Source of the DNA: Bradyrhizobium sp. CSS354
GTDB taxonomy: Bacteria; Pseudomonadota; Alphaproteobacteria; Rhizobiales; Xanthobacteraceae
Assembly (NCBI RefSeq): GCF_029051725.1
Contig: NZ_JAACFU010000004.1
Location: forward strand, 372,001 to 436,000
Reading direction: 5' to 3'
Length of the DNA: 64,000 bases
In this document: piece after piece, positions 54,844 through 64,000 of the stretch
How positions within the stretch are numbered: position 1 is the first letter of the stretch
Layout of the letters: each line of letters begins with the position of its first letter
The notes under the pieces: model-generated
The model's input: the letters and a program-made list of their open reading frames with translations, nothing else
The model's database searches: none
What the model was told of the DNA's origin: nothing
Made by a program: the position numbers and the translations under genes

Positions 54844-56529
54844 TTACGCCGCGCGCATCTTGGCGAGGAAGCCGTCGACTGCGCTGCGCAACGCGCCGGA
54901 CTGGCTGTCGAGCTCGCGGGCATTGGTGAGCACGTCGCTTGCCGCCGTGCCGGTCGCTTCCGCGGCCGAGGTGACGCTGCCGATATTGGCGTTGATCTCG
55001 CTCGAGCCGGCGGCGACCGACTGGATGTTGCGGGCGATCTCGCGGGTGGCCTCGCCCTGCTGCTCGATCGACGCGGAAATACCCGCGGTGATCTCGCTCA
55101 TCTCGGCGATGGTCTGGGTGATGCCGCCGATGGCGGCGACCGCATCGCTGGTCGAGGTCTGCATCGCCGCGACCTGGGCGGAGATTTCCTCGGTGGCCTT
55201 GGCGGTCTGGTTGGCGAGGGCCTTGACTTCGGAAGCGACGACGGCGAAGCCGCGGCCGGATTCACCGGCACGCGCCGCCTCGATGGTGGCGTTGAGGGCG
55301 AGCAGATTGGTCTGTGCCGCGATCGAGTGGATCAGCTTGACCACTTCGCCGATCTTCTCGGCGCCGGTGGAGAGTTCCTGCACCGTGGCATTGGTGCGCT
55401 CGGCGTCGTTGACGGCACGGCTCGCCACTTCGGTCGAGCGGGTGACCTGGCGCGAGATTTCCGCAACTGAGCTCGACAGCTCTTCGGCCGCCGCGGCGAC
55501 CGTGCCGACATTGCCCGACGCTCTCTGCGAGGCCGCGCCGACGGTCGCCGCACGGGAAGAGGCGTCGCTCGCGGTCGCGGTCATGGATTGCGCAGTGGCT
55601 TGCATGCCCGTCGCGGCCGAGGAGACCGATCGGACGATGCCGTTGACGCTGCGTTCGAATTCGCTGGCGATGCCCTCCATCGCGCTGCGACGCTCCTCCG
55701 CGACACGATCCTTCGCATCGGCTTCGGTCCTCTCGAGGTCGCGAATGCGCAGTGCGTTGTCCTTGAAGATCTGGACGGTCGACGCCATTGCGCCGACTTC
55801 GTCGCCACGGCCCACGCCGGGAATGTCGCCCTCGAGCTTGCCCTCGGCGAGATCCTTCATGCGGGCTCCGAGCAGCGCCAAGGGACGGCTGATGCTGCGG
55901 CCGAGCAGCCAGGCGACGCTTCCGGCGACGATGACGATACCGAACATGGCGAGACCGAGCAGCCAGTAGACCGGGCCCATCTTTGCGTCGATGTCGTCGA
56001 GATAGGCGCCGGTGCCGAGATACATCTCGAGTTCGGGGACGGCCACAGCGTAGCCCATCTTCCGGATCAAGCCTTCCTGGCCCGGTTTCGCGTATTCATA
56101 GGTCAAAAGGATCGAACCGTTAGCCTTCGCGCCGTTCATCAGCTCCAAGGACAGTTTGCGGCCATTGGTCAGAACCTCCATGCGGTTGGTGCCGATCTGC
56201 TTTGGATCTGGCGCCAGCTGCGTGATACCGTCATAGGACGTCCCGAATAGATAGCCGGCGCCTTTGTCATAGGTCATCGCGTTGCCGTAGCGGCGAAGAT
56301 CAGCCATCGCGGCGTCCTTCGTCATCTCGCCCGCATCCACCCGCTTCTTCAGCGCCACCGCATAGTTGCGGCCCATGTCGACGATGGCCTTGGCCTGCTC
56401 GATACGCGCGTTCACCATCTCCTGCTTCATCAGATAGCCGGCCAGAAATCCGGAGATGCACAGGCCGAACAAGGTGACGCCGACGAGAATGCCGAGCTTG
56501 GGGGCGATCTTCAGATTGCTCAATTTCAC
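54844..56529 (-). CDS. Methyl-accepting chemotaxis protein with single Cache sensor
   Basis: This 561-residue receptor has an N-terminal membrane helix ([23 protein letters not shown]). A periplasmic sCache_2-type domain includes [21 protein letters not shown] and [13 protein letters not shown] second helix ([23 protein letters not shown]) and HAMP ([21 protein letters not shown]) follow. The signalling domain has the conserved hairpin tip [40 protein letters not shown]. The GTG at 56529 has GGAG 6 bases upstream and is preferred to an ATG at 56589. No CheR-docking pentapeptide is seen at the C-terminus. Confidence 0.93.
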   Translation of the reverse strand: MKLSNLKIAPKLGILVGVTLFGLCISGFLAGYLMKQEMVNARIEQAKAIVDMGRNYAVALKKRVDAGEMTKDAAMADLRRYGNAMTYDKGAGYLFGTSYDGITQLAPDPKQIGTNRMEVLTNGRKLSLELMNGAKANGSILLTYEYAKPGQEGLIRKMGYAVAVPELEMYLGTGAYLDDIDAKMGPVYWLLGLAMFGIVIVAGSVAWLLGRSISRPLALLGARMKDLAEGKLEGDIPGVGRGDEVGAMASTVQIFKDNALRIRDLERTEADAKDRVAEERRSAMEGIASEFERSVNGIVRSVSSAATGMQATAQSMTATASDASSRAATVGAASQRASGNVGTVAAAAEELSSSVAEISRQVTRSTEVASRAVNDAERTNATVQELSTGAEKIGEVVKLIHSIAAQTNLLALNATIEAARAGESGRGFAVVASEVKALANQTAKATEEISAQVAAMQTSTSDAVAAIGGITQTIAEMSEITAGISASIEQQGEATREIARNIQSVAAGSSEINANIGSVTSAAEATGTAASDVLTNARELDSQSGALRSAVDGFLAKMRAA

Positions 56530-56780
56530 GGGATGCTCCGGCAACAAAGGGATAAGGACGCGCGAGGGAATCGATCGCAATTGAATCAACTTTTAGTGGC
56601 GAGCCCTTAGCAACCTGTTACGGAGCGCCCCGTAAAAGCCCGGAGGAAACGTCGGCGCCGTCGCACAAATCGCCGCCACGGCAACCGCCGATTGTACGCA
56701 ACCGCCCCGATTTCGCGTAAAAGACGCAGAGGCCCGCGCCAAGTCCGGGTCACAACAAGAAACCAAATCGGGAGCAGGAT

Positions 56781-57824
56781 ATGCCGAAATACAGGGTGGT
56801 GACGCCGAAGGGCGCGAGCTTCACGGTCGCGAGCAGCGATTATTCCTACGAGCGCGAAGCGCTCGATCCGATCGACGCCGAGATCGTCGAGGCGCCGGCC
56901 GACGAGGCCGGGTTCATCGCCGCCGCGAAGACAGCTGACGCCATTTACGCCAAGGGCATCCCGATCACCAGGACCATCATCGACGCGCTGGAGAGCTGCA
57001 AGGTCATTACGCTCGGCTCGGTCGGCGTCGACAGCGTCGACATCAAGGCCGCAACCGCGCGCGGCATTCCCGTCACCAACATCCCCGATACCTTCATCGA
57101 GGAGGTCGCCGACCATGCCATGATGCTGCTGCTCGCGGGCTTCCGCCGGCTGGTCGAGCAGGACCGGATGGTACGCAGCGGCCGCTGGGCCGAAGGCCGG
57201 CCGGCGCTGTCGAAGATTCCGCGGCTGATGGGCCAGACGCTCGGCTTCATCTCGTTCGGCCGCGTCGCGCGTGCAGTTGCGAAACGCGCAGCTCCGTTCG
57301 GCCTGCGGATGATGGCCTACGATCCCTTCATCCAGGAAACGCTGATGTCCGACCACGGCGTGATTCCGGCGACGCTGAACGAGGTGTTGTCGCAATCCGA
57401 CTTCCTCTCGATGCACGCCCCCGCCCGGCCCGAGGTGCATCACATGCTCACCGAGAAGCACTTCCGGCAGATGAAGAAGGGCTCGGTCTTCATCAACACC
57501 GGCCGTGGCGCCACCGTGGACGAGGAAAGCCTGATCAAGGCGCTTCAGGAGGGCTGGATCGCCCATGCCGCCCTCGACGTGCTGGAGAAAGAGCCGCCCT
57601 CGCACAACAATCCGCTGCTCGGCATGGAAAACGTCACCCTGACCGCCCATGTCGCCTCCGCCTCGGCACGGTTTGACGAGGCGCGCAAGCGCCGGGTGGG
57701 CTACGAATTGTCACTGGTGCTTCAGGGCATGTGGCCGGTAAGCTGCGTCAATCCGTCGGTGCTGCAAGACACCGCGCTCCGCCGCTGGCAGCCTGTCAGC
57801 ATGGACCGCGGCCCGAACAGCTAG
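56781..57824 (+). CDS. D-2-hydroxyacid dehydrogenase family protein
   Basis: This 347-residue NAD-dependent dehydrogenase has the catalytic triad in order: Arg in FINTGRGATVDEESL near 241, Glu in AALDVLEKEPP near 269, and His in TLTAHVASASARF near 290. The nucleotide-binding loop is GQTLGFISFGRVARAVAKR, where the usual GxGxxG reads GFISFG. It resembles C-terminal binding protein and phosphoglycerate dehydrogenase-like enzymes; the substrate is unknown. It lies 88 bases upstream of an ABC importer gene in the same direction and may act on the imported compound. Confidence 0.9.
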   Translation: MPKYRVVTPKGASFTVASSDYSYEREALDPIDAEIVEAPADEAGFIAAAKTADAIYAKGIPITRTIIDALESCKVITLGSVGVDSVDIKAATARGIPVTNIPDTFIEEVADHAMMLLLAGFRRLVEQDRMVRSGRWAEGRPALSKIPRLMGQTLGFISFGRVARAVAKRAAPFGLRMMAYDPFIQETLMSDHGVIPATLNEVLSQSDFLSMHAPARPEVHHMLTEKHFRQMKKGSVFINTGRGATVDEESLIKALQEGWIAHAALDVLEKEPPSHNNPLLGMENVTLTAHVASASARFDEARKRRVGYELSLVLQGMWPVSCVNPSVLQDTALRRWQPVSMDRGPNS

Positions 57825-57912
57825 GCGGGGCGGCCGCGAAGGCGCGCCGGCAACCGGAAAGACCCTTCACCGGCGATCAACGCCGGGAAGGGAAACATAT
57901 AGGGAGGAACCG

Positions 57913-59256
57913 ATGAGGAACGACATCACACGTCGTGATGCCTTGGCGCTGGGCCTGTCCGCTGCGGCAATCGCGGCAACCGGTGCTCCGGCAAACGCCC
58001 AATCCGCGATCAAGGCCGCGGACGTCCCCGCACCGAAACTGCCGATCGAGAAAGGCGCAACCCTGCGCATGCTGCGGCCGGTACGTTTCGTCCAGGCCGA
58101 TGAGGATGTGTTCCGCGCCAATGCGGCGAAATTCACCAAGGAAACCGGCGTCGAGATCAAGGTCGATTTCGTCGGCTGGGAAGACATCAACCAGCAGACC
58201 GCGGTGACCTCGAACTCCGGCGCCGGTCCCGACATCATCATCGGCTTCTCCGATGCGCCCCACATCTACGTCGACAAGCTGGTCGAGTTGACCGACGTTG
58301 CCGATTATCTTGGCAAGAAGTATGGCGGCTGGCTGCCGCTGGCGCAGCGCTACGGCAAGAAGAACAAGAGCCCCATTTGGATCGGGCTGCCGTTCGGAGC
58401 CACCGCGGGCCCCGTGATCTACCGCAAGTCGATCCTGCAATCGGTCGGCTTCGACAAGGTGCCGGAAGACCATGCCGGAATTCTCGACCTTTGCCAGAAG
58501 CTCCAGAAGGCCGGCAAGCCGGCGGGCTTCGCGCTCGGCAACGCCAAGGGAGACGGCAACGGGTTCGCAAGTTGGGCGCTATGGTCGCACAACGCGGCCC
58601 TGCTCGACGAAGAGGGCAACGTCGTCATCAACAGCAAGGAGACCATCGCCGCGCTGAACTGGGTCAAGCAGCTCTACCCGACGTTCATCGCCGGCACGAC
58701 GTCCTGGAATGACGTCAGCAACAACCGCGCCTACGCCGCGCAGGAGATCGCGCTGACCGCCAACGGCGTCTCGCTGTATTTCTCGCTGAAGAACGATCCG
58801 GCGACCAAGGCGATCGCCGACGACAGCGAGCATCAGTTGCTGCCGAAGGGCTTGGCCAAGGTCTCTCCGATGGCGGGCCTGACGCTGAACGCCATGGTGT
58901 TCAAGCACAGCCAGTACCCCAACGCCGCAAAGGCCTTCCTGCAATACATGCTCGAAAAGGACCAGTACGAGCCGTGGCTCAACGCCAATTCCGGCTACTG
59001 GTCCCAGCCGCTGGCCGCCTATGCCGAGGCCTCGGTGTGGTCGCAGGATCCCAAGGTGCAGCTGTTCAAGAACACCATGAACAGCACCTATTACGACGGT
59101 TACGCGGGCCCGATCTCGACTGCGACCGGTGCCGTGAGCGCCGACTACGTGCTGATCCAGATGTTCGCATCCGTCGCGACCGGCGCTGCCACGCCGGAAG
59201 CCGCGGCCGCGGAAGCCGAGCAGCGCTGCAAGCGGTACTTCCGGCGGCAGAAGTAA
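57913..59256 (+). CDS. ABC transporter extracellular solute-binding protein, family 1
   Basis: This 447-residue protein has a Tat-type leader (NDITRRDALALGLSAAAIAATGAPANA-QS). A family 1 (sugar-type) binding fold follows: VRFVQADEDVFRANAAKFTKETGVEIKVDFVGWEDINQQ, GAGPDIIIGFSDAPHIYVDKLVELTDV and FASWALWSHNAALLDEEGNVVINSKETIAALNWVKQLYP. It is the first gene of an importer with two permeases downstream. The substrate is probably a carbohydrate or polyol, by family. GGAGGA lies before the ATG. Confidence 0.93.
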   Translation: MRNDITRRDALALGLSAAAIAATGAPANAQSAIKAADVPAPKLPIEKGATLRMLRPVRFVQADEDVFRANAAKFTKETGVEIKVDFVGWEDINQQTAVTSNSGAGPDIIIGFSDAPHIYVDKLVELTDVADYLGKKYGGWLPLAQRYGKKNKSPIWIGLPFGATAGPVIYRKSILQSVGFDKVPEDHAGILDLCQKLQKAGKPAGFALGNAKGDGNGFASWALWSHNAALLDEEGNVVINSKETIAALNWVKQLYPTFIAGTTSWNDVSNNRAYAAQEIALTANGVSLYFSLKNDPATKAIADDSEHQLLPKGLAKVSPMAGLTLNAMVFKHSQYPNAAKAFLQYMLEKDQYEPWLNANSGYWSQPLAAYAEASVWSQDPKVQLFKNTMNSTYYDGYAGPISTATGAVSADYVLIQMFASVATGAATPEAAAAEAEQRCKRYFRRQK

Positions 59257-59271
59257 CGCTGCACAGAAGCA

Positions 59272-59357
59272 CGTCATTGCGAGCGAAGCGAAGCAATCCA
59301 GCCTGTTCCCGCGGTCACAGCCTGGATTGCTTCGTCGCTTCGCTCCTCGCAATGACG
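59272..59357. repeat. Intergenic palindromic element, family F, inside the ABC operon
   Basis: The ends CGTCATTGCGAGCGAAGCGA and its inverted copy ending CTCCTCGCAATGACG also pair further in (AGCAATCCAG with CTGGATTGCT). The right arm has a few extra bases. Unlike the other elements it lies between co-directional genes, after the binding-protein gene and before the first permease gene. Confidence 0.85.
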
Positions 59358-59392
59358 GGCGTGGTGACTTCCAGAGACGGGACAACAAACCG

Positions 59393-60349
59393 ATGTCCGT
59401 GACCACACTTCCCACTCTCGCCCTCGCACAGCGGCAGCCGTCCTGGCTGGTGCGCCTGTTCGACTACAAGCCGTTCCTGATCGTGATGTGCCTCGCACCC
59501 GCGATCGGGCTGCTCACGGTGTTTCTGACCTATCCGCTCGGCCTCGGCATCTGGCTCGCCTTCACCGACACCACGATCGGCAGGAAAGGCGTCTTCGTCG
59601 GCTTCGAGAATTTCCAGTATCTGCTCACCGATTCCCTGTGGTGGAACGCGGTGTTCTACAGCGTGGTCTACACAGGGATCGCGACCTTCGGGAAGTTCGC
59701 GCTGGGCTTCTGGCTCGCACTGCTGCTCAACAACCATTTTCCGTTCAAGAGCCTGTTGCGTGCGATCATCCTGATGCCCTGGATCGTGCCGACGGTGCTC
59801 TCGGCGCTGGCGTTCTGGTGGATCTACGATCCGCAGTTCTCGATCATCTCCTACCTTCTGGTCGACGTGCTGCACTGGCGCACCACCAATATCGACTTCC
59901 TCGGCTCGCCCTGGCCGGCGCGCTTCTCGCTGATCGCCGCCAATATCTGGCGCGGCATTCCCTTCGTCGCGATCTCGCTGCTGGCGGGCCTGCAGACCAT
60001 TTCGCCCTCGCTTTACGAGGCCGCGATGCTCGATGGCGCCAGCGCCTGGCAGCGGTTCCGCTACATCACCTTCCCGATGATGATGCCGATCCTCGCCATC
60101 GTCATGACCTTCTCGATCATCTTCACTTTCACCGACTTCCAGCTCGTTTACGCCATCACCCGCGGCGGCCCCGGCAACTCGACCCATTTGCTGGCAACCC
60201 TGGCCTTCCAGCGCGGCATTGCCGGTGGCGAGCTCGGCGAGGGCGCGGCGATCGCGGTGTCGATGATCCCGTTCCTCGTGTTCGCGACGCTGTTCTCTTA
60301 TTACGGCCTGGCGCGCCGCAAATGGCAGCAGGGAGAGAGCAATGACTGA
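59393..60349 (+). CDS. Sugar-type ABC transporter permease, subunit 1
   Basis: This 318-residue permease of the MalF/UgpA type has six membrane segments, for example FLIVMCLAPAIGLLTVFLTYPLGLGIWLAF. The EAA loop is YEAAMLDGASAWQRFRYITFPMMMPIL near residue 210. ATG 59393 is chosen over an upstream in-frame start because the upstream part lies in the palindromic element. Its end overlaps the next gene by 8 bases. Confidence 0.94.
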   Translation: MSVTTLPTLALAQRQPSWLVRLFDYKPFLIVMCLAPAIGLLTVFLTYPLGLGIWLAFTDTTIGRKGVFVGFENFQYLLTDSLWWNAVFYSVVYTGIATFGKFALGFWLALLLNNHFPFKSLLRAIILMPWIVPTVLSALAFWWIYDPQFSIISYLLVDVLHWRTTNIDFLGSPWPARFSLIAANIWRGIPFVAISLLAGLQTISPSLYEAAMLDGASAWQRFRYITFPMMMPILAIVMTFSIIFTFTDFQLVYAITRGGPGNSTHLLATLAFQRGIAGGELGEGAAIAVSMIPFLVFATLFSYYGLARRKWQQGESND

Positions 60350-61238
60350 TACCGCCGCCCAACCGGCCGCCGTCGCCACCACACCGCCGGACACCATGGC
60401 CTGGGATTCCGGGTTGCGGCGGCTGATGATGATCTATCTGCCGCTCGGCTGCTTCGTGCTGATCCTCCTGTTTCCGTTCTACTGGATGACGATCACGTCA
60501 TTCAAGCCGAACGCAGAGCTGATGAACTACAAGGAGCACAATCCGTTCTGGATCTCCTCGCCGACGCTGGCGCACATCAAGCACCTCTTGTTCAACACCG
60601 CCTATCCGCGCTGGCTATGGACGACGATGCTGGTCGCGATCGGCTCGACCACGCTGTCGCTGATCGCGAGCACGCTTGCCGCCTATGCGATCGAACGCCT
60701 GCGCTTCCGCGGCAGCCCCTATGTCGGCCTCGGCATTTATCTCGCCTATCTCGTTCCGCCGTCGATCCTGTTCATTCCCCTCGCAACCGTGGTCGTGCAG
60801 TTCGGCCTGTTCGACAGCCCGCTCGCCCTGATCCTGGTCTATCCGACCTTCCTGGTGCCGTTCTGCACCTGGCTCCTGATCGGCTATTTCAAGTCGATTC
60901 CCTACGAGCTCGAGGAATGCGCTCTGGTGGACGGCGCCACACGGCTCCAGATCCTGCGCCGGATCACGCTGCCACTGGCGGTGCCCGGCCTGATCTCGGC
61001 CGGCATCTTCTCCTTCACGCTGTCCTGGAACGAGTTCATCTACGCGCTCGCCTTCATCCAGAGCGGCGCCAACAAGACGGTGCCGGTCGCGATCCTGACC
61101 GAGCTCGTCACCGGCGACGTCTACCAGTGGGGGGCGCTGATGGCGGGATCGCTGCTCGGCTCGCTGCCGGTTGCGATCTTCTACTCGCTGTTCGTCGACT
61201 ACTACGTGTCGTCGCTGACGGGGGCGGTAAAGGAGTAA
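60342..61238 (+). CDS. Sugar-type ABC transporter permease, subunit 2
   Basis: This 298-residue permease of the MalG/UgpE type has the EAA-type loop YELEECALVDGATRLQILRRITLPLAVPGLISAGIF and a C-terminal FTLSWNEFIYALAF, typical of carbohydrate importers. It overlaps subunit 1 by 8 bases. No ATP-binding protein gene follows; the next gene is a metallo-beta-lactamase-fold hydrolase on the same strand, so the ATPase must be encoded elsewhere. Confidence 0.94.
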   Translation: MTDTAAQPAAVATTPPDTMAWDSGLRRLMMIYLPLGCFVLILLFPFYWMTITSFKPNAELMNYKEHNPFWISSPTLAHIKHLLFNTAYPRWLWTTMLVAIGSTTLSLIASTLAAYAIERLRFRGSPYVGLGIYLAYLVPPSILFIPLATVVVQFGLFDSPLALILVYPTFLVPFCTWLLIGYFKSIPYELEECALVDGATRLQILRRITLPLAVPGLISAGIFSFTLSWNEFIYALAFIQSGANKTVPVAILTELVTGDVYQWGALMAGSLLGSLPVAIFYSLFVDYYVSSLTGAVKE

Positions 61239-61370
61239 CTCGCGGCTGCGCGCAAGCGCAGTCGATCGTGCTATCGTGATAGACTGCTTGCTGTATTGGC
61301 CCCACGCTCCATCGTGACAGCGGGGTCGATCATTGGCGCCTCGATTGTCGCTCGAGAAAGCGAGAATTGC

Positions 61371-62342
61371 ATGCGTTCGCCAAAGCTCCCGTCGTTATCT
61401 CGACGCGGTTTCTGCCTGTGTTGCGTCGGCGCCGCTGCGTCCGCCGCTGCTTCGGGATGGCTCAGCCCCAGGCAAGCCTACGCAGAAGCGCGAGGCATCG
61501 TCAGCCTGATCAAGGACAGTGCTGCGGTATCGCCGATTGTCACGCACAAGCTCCGAAACAACATCACCGTGCTGGAAGGCTCCGGCGGCAACATTGCCGT
61601 GCTGACCGGACCAGATGGCAAAGTCCTGATCGATGCGGGCATCCGCGTCTCACGCCCCCAGCTTACCAAAGCGCTGGCTGATCTGGGCGCCGATCCCGTC
61701 ACCCATCTCGTCAACACCCACTGGCATTTCGATCATGCCGATGGCAACGAATGGCTGCATGCAGCCGGCGCCAAAATCATTGCGCAGGAAAACACCCGCA
61801 AACACCTTGCCGAAGTGCAGCGGGTCGAGGACTGGGACTACAATTTCCTTCCGCTCGGCGCGGGCGGAATCCCCAGCGAAGTCTTTGCCGACAGCCGCGA
61901 GCTCAAGCTCAACGGAAGCTCGATCGGCCTGAAGTATTACGGGCCCGCGCACACCGACAGCGATATCTCCGTCACCTTCGCGGAAGCCAACATCGTTCAC
62001 GTCGCCGACATGTTCTGGAACGGCATCTATCCTTTCATCGACTATTCGACCGGCGGCAGCATCGACGGGATGATCGCTGCATGCGACGGCAATCTCGCGG
62101 CGATGGACAAGGACACGATCGTCATCGCCGGGCATGGCAAACCGGTCGGCAACAAAGCCGAGTTCCAGGCCTTTCGCGACATGCTCGTCGGGATCCGCGA
62201 CAACGTCGCCCGCCTCAAGAAGCAGGGACGAACGCGGGATGAAACCGTTGCGGCGAAGCCGACAGCGGCCTTCGACGCGATATGGGGGCAATTCGTGATC
62301 GATCCCGGCTTCTTCACCCGGCTGGTCTATCAGGGCGTTTGA
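61371..62342 (+). CDS. Tat-exported metallo-beta-lactamase-fold hydrolase
   Basis: The protein is 323 residues from ATG 61371, with a Tat-type leader (LSRRGFCLCCVGAAASAAAS). The MBL-fold metal ligands are present: THWHFDHADGN near residue 118, GPAHTDSD (His near 194), HVADMFW (Asp near 213) and IAGHGKP (His near 254). The ligand pattern suits the hydrolase/B3-like branch; the substrate is unknown. It starts 133 bases after the permease gene and is followed by another Tat-exported hydrolase. Confidence 0.9.
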   Translation: MRSPKLPSLSRRGFCLCCVGAAASAAASGWLSPRQAYAEARGIVSLIKDSAAVSPIVTHKLRNNITVLEGSGGNIAVLTGPDGKVLIDAGIRVSRPQLTKALADLGADPVTHLVNTHWHFDHADGNEWLHAAGAKIIAQENTRKHLAEVQRVEDWDYNFLPLGAGGIPSEVFADSRELKLNGSSIGLKYYGPAHTDSDISVTFAEANIVHVADMFWNGIYPFIDYSTGGSIDGMIAACDGNLAAMDKDTIVIAGHGKPVGNKAEFQAFRDMLVGIRDNVARLKKQGRTRDETVAAKPTAAFDAIWGQFVIDPGFFTRLVYQGV

Positions 62343-62392
62343 AAAACGCCTCGCGGCCGTCGGCGAACTCATCGTTTTGAAAGGACATTGAC

Positions 62393-63397
62393 ATGGAAAC
62401 CGCGGAGACCACACGCAAGCCATCGCTCCTCGATCGTCGCCGTCTCGTTCTTGGGTTGTCCGGAGCGGCTGTCGCATTTTCTTCGACAGCAGCATCCGCG
62501 AAGCCGGAGCGCGACGCACACACCGCCGCTGCCTATCCGGTCACCTATCATCGAACCGCGACCGTCGACGGGATCAAGATCTTCTATCGCGAGGCGGGTC
62601 CAAAGGACGCCCCGGTTGTGCTGTTGCTGCACGGCTTCCCGACCTCCTCCCACATGTTCCGCAACCTGATCCCGGCACTGGCCGACAGGTACCACGTGAT
62701 CGCTCCCGACTATCCTGGATATGGCCAGAGCGAGATGCCACCGCGCGCGACATTCAAGTACACGTTCGATCGTTTCGGCGAGCTTGTCGGCGGCCTGCTC
62801 GACCAGCTCGGCGTCACCCGTTATGCGATGTATGTCATGGATTACGGAGCTCCCGTGGGCTGGCGCCTCGCGCTCAAGAATCCAGAGCGCATCAGCGGCC
62901 TGATCGTGCAGAACGGCAACGCCTATGATGAAGGGCTGAAGGAGTTCTGGAATCCGATCAAGCAATACTGGGCCGACGGATCCGATGGCAGCCGGCAGGC
63001 ATTGATGAAGTTGGTCACGCTGGAAACGACGAAATTCCAGTACACCGACGGCATGTCCGACGTCAGCCGGATTTCACCCGACAATTGGGTGCAGGATCAG
63101 GCGCTGCTCGACCGTCCCGGCAACAGCGAAATCCAGATGGACCTGTTCTACGACTATCGGACCAATTTGCCACTCTATCCCGCGGTACAGGCCTATTTCC
63201 GCAAGCACAAGCCGCCGACACTGATCGTCTGGGGCAAGAACGATTTCATCTTCCCGGCCGATGGCGCCCATCCCTACAAACGCGACCTGCCCCAGGTGGA
63301 ATTTCACCTCATCAACACCGGCCATTTCGCGCTCGAGGACAAGTTCGACGAAATGGTCCCGCTGATCCGCGGCTTCCTCTCCCGCAAGATCGCCTGA
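62393..63397 (+). CDS. Tat-exported alpha/beta hydrolase with Asp nucleophile (epoxide hydrolase/dehalogenase-like)
   Basis: This 334-residue protein has a Tat-type leader ([17 protein letters not shown], cleavage near ASA-KP). The alpha/beta fold has the oxyanion motif [28 protein letters not shown] and the nucleophile elbow [11 protein letters not shown] near 150, where Asp replaces Ser. An acid lies in WGKNDFIFP and the His in [13 protein letters not shown] near 310. The Asp nucleophile points to epoxide hydrolase or haloalkane dehalogenase chemistry. It follows the MBL-fold gene by 50 bases and may be cotranscribed. Confidence 0.9.
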   Translation: METAETTRKPSLLDRRRLVLGLSGAAVAFSSTAASAKPERDAHTAAAYPVTYHRTATVDGIKIFYREAGPKDAPVVLLLHGFPTSSHMFRNLIPALADRYHVIAPDYPGYGQSEMPPRATFKYTFDRFGELVGGLLDQLGVTRYAMYVMDYGAPVGWRLALKNPERISGLIVQNGNAYDEGLKEFWNPIKQYWADGSDGSRQALMKLVTLETTKFQYTDGMSDVSRISPDNWVQDQALLDRPGNSEIQMDLFYDYRTNLPLYPAVQAYFRKHKPPTLIVWGKNDFIFPADGAHPYKRDLPQVEFHLINTGHFALEDKFDEMVPLIRGFLSRKIA

Positions 63398-63499
63398 TCA
63401 TTCCGGAAGAAAATAACGGTCGGCTGCGGCGTTTGGCCCGGCTTCACAAAACTGCAATGCGCGTCCGCATAAGACGGTCTCCGTTAACAGGAGACGCAC

Positions 63500-64000
63500 A
63501 TGCGCGCGACTTTTCTTGGCACCGTCGCAACGATCATTCTCACCGCGAGCTCCGCGCTCGCGCAGAGCGAAGGTGAATTCCCCGCCAAGCTCGCCGGCCA
63601 CGTGGTGATGCCGGCTGCCACGTTCATCGACGCGCCGGCAGACGCGCCCGCCGATCTCAAGACATCCGGCAAATACACCACCGGCAAGCGGGTCGACGCG
63701 CTCGGCACGGTGATGGGCAAGTCCTATGAGCGGGCGACCGGCGTGTCGCTGCCGTTCAAGGGCCAGCCGCTGCAGGGTCATTCCGGCATCAAGACCATGC
63801 CGGACGGCACCTTCTGGGTCATCACCGACAACGGCATGGGCGCGCGCGCCAACTCGCCGGATTCGATGCTGTACCTCAACCGCTACAAGATGGATTGGGC
63901 CGGCGGCAAGATCGAGCGGCTGGAGACCGTGTTCCTGCACGATCCCAACAAAAAGGTGCCGTTCCGCATCGTGCACGAGGACACGGAGAGGCGTTATCTT
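63500..64000 (+). CDS. Esterase-like activity of phytase family protein, N-terminal part (runs off right edge)
   Basis: The first 167 codons are present. A Sec signal peptide (MRATFLGTVATIILTASSALA-QS) is followed by the start of a PF13449-like beta-propeller: GVSLPFKGQPLQGHSGIKTMPDGTFWVITDNGMGARANSPDSMLYLNRYKMDW. Proteins of this family are periplasmic or exported phosphatase/phytase-like enzymes. CAGGAG lies 6 bases before ATG 63500. The gene is read in the same direction as its upstream neighbours. Confidence 0.85.
   Translation, partial: MRATFLGTVATIILTASSALAQSEGEFPAKLAGHVVMPAATFIDAPADAPADLKTSGKYTTGKRVDALGTVMGKSYERATGVSLPFKGQPLQGHSGIKTMPDGTFWVITDNGMGARANSPDSMLYLNRYKMDWAGGKIERLETVFLHDPNKKVPFRIVHEDTERRYL

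Overview
The window looks like a chromosomal segment of a Bradyrhizobium-type alphaproteobacterium (Nitrobacteraceae). This is inferred from the high GC content, the gene set (napEDABC without napF/G/H, a sulfonate ssu cluster, a Caulobacter-like fliF-fliG-fliH-fliN-flbD operon beside sciP, and many small conserved hypotheticals) and the families of intergenic palindromes. No database search was possible, so product names rest on recognised family motifs and gene order.

Region 1 (1-14005) is the right-hand part of an integrated defence island. On the minus strand it carries a BREX phage-exclusion operon in the order brxA-brxB-brxC-pglX-pglZ-brxL; brxL runs off the left edge. The presence of PglX, PglZ and BrxL with this order is the type 1 layout. 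A divergent large serine recombinase (12353-13972) ends inside, and antisense to, a tRNA-Met gene (13929-14005), which marks the insertion site. The middle of pglX is much more AT-rich than its flanks.

Region 2 (14006-25606) is core genome: a small secreted protein, a PmtA-like methyltransferase, mnmA, then flagellar genes. fliK-flgD has a good sigma-54 promoter and a possible FlbD site upstream. sciP (a CtrA inhibitor) precedes the fliF-G-H-N-flbD operon, which has a CtrA-like box. The CtrA/FlbD logic resembles that of the Caulobacter flagellum.

Region 3 (25607-41429) is metabolic: an M20 peptidase; an ssu alkanesulfonate operon (ssuA, a 28-codon ORF, ssuD, ssuC, ssuB, flavin reductase); a P450 with a LuxR-type regulator; DUF2200 and an LLM-class monooxygenase; and napEDABC behind a perfect FNR/FixK-type box. 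A RecD-like helicase follows.

Region 4 (41430-50832) holds a TPR-caspase protein, msrA and msrB, several small envelope proteins (including two Cys-rich secreted proteins), a proline-rich membrane protein and purA.

Region 5 (50833-64000) holds two paralogous EamA transporters around a DUF1330 gene, an orphan Bug-type binding protein, a chemoreceptor, a 2-hydroxyacid dehydrogenase, an ABC sugar-type importer without an ATPase gene, two Tat-exported hydrolases, and the start of a phytase-like esterase at the right edge.

Seven long intergenic palindromes of at least five sequence families are scattered through the core genome, four of them exactly between convergent genes.
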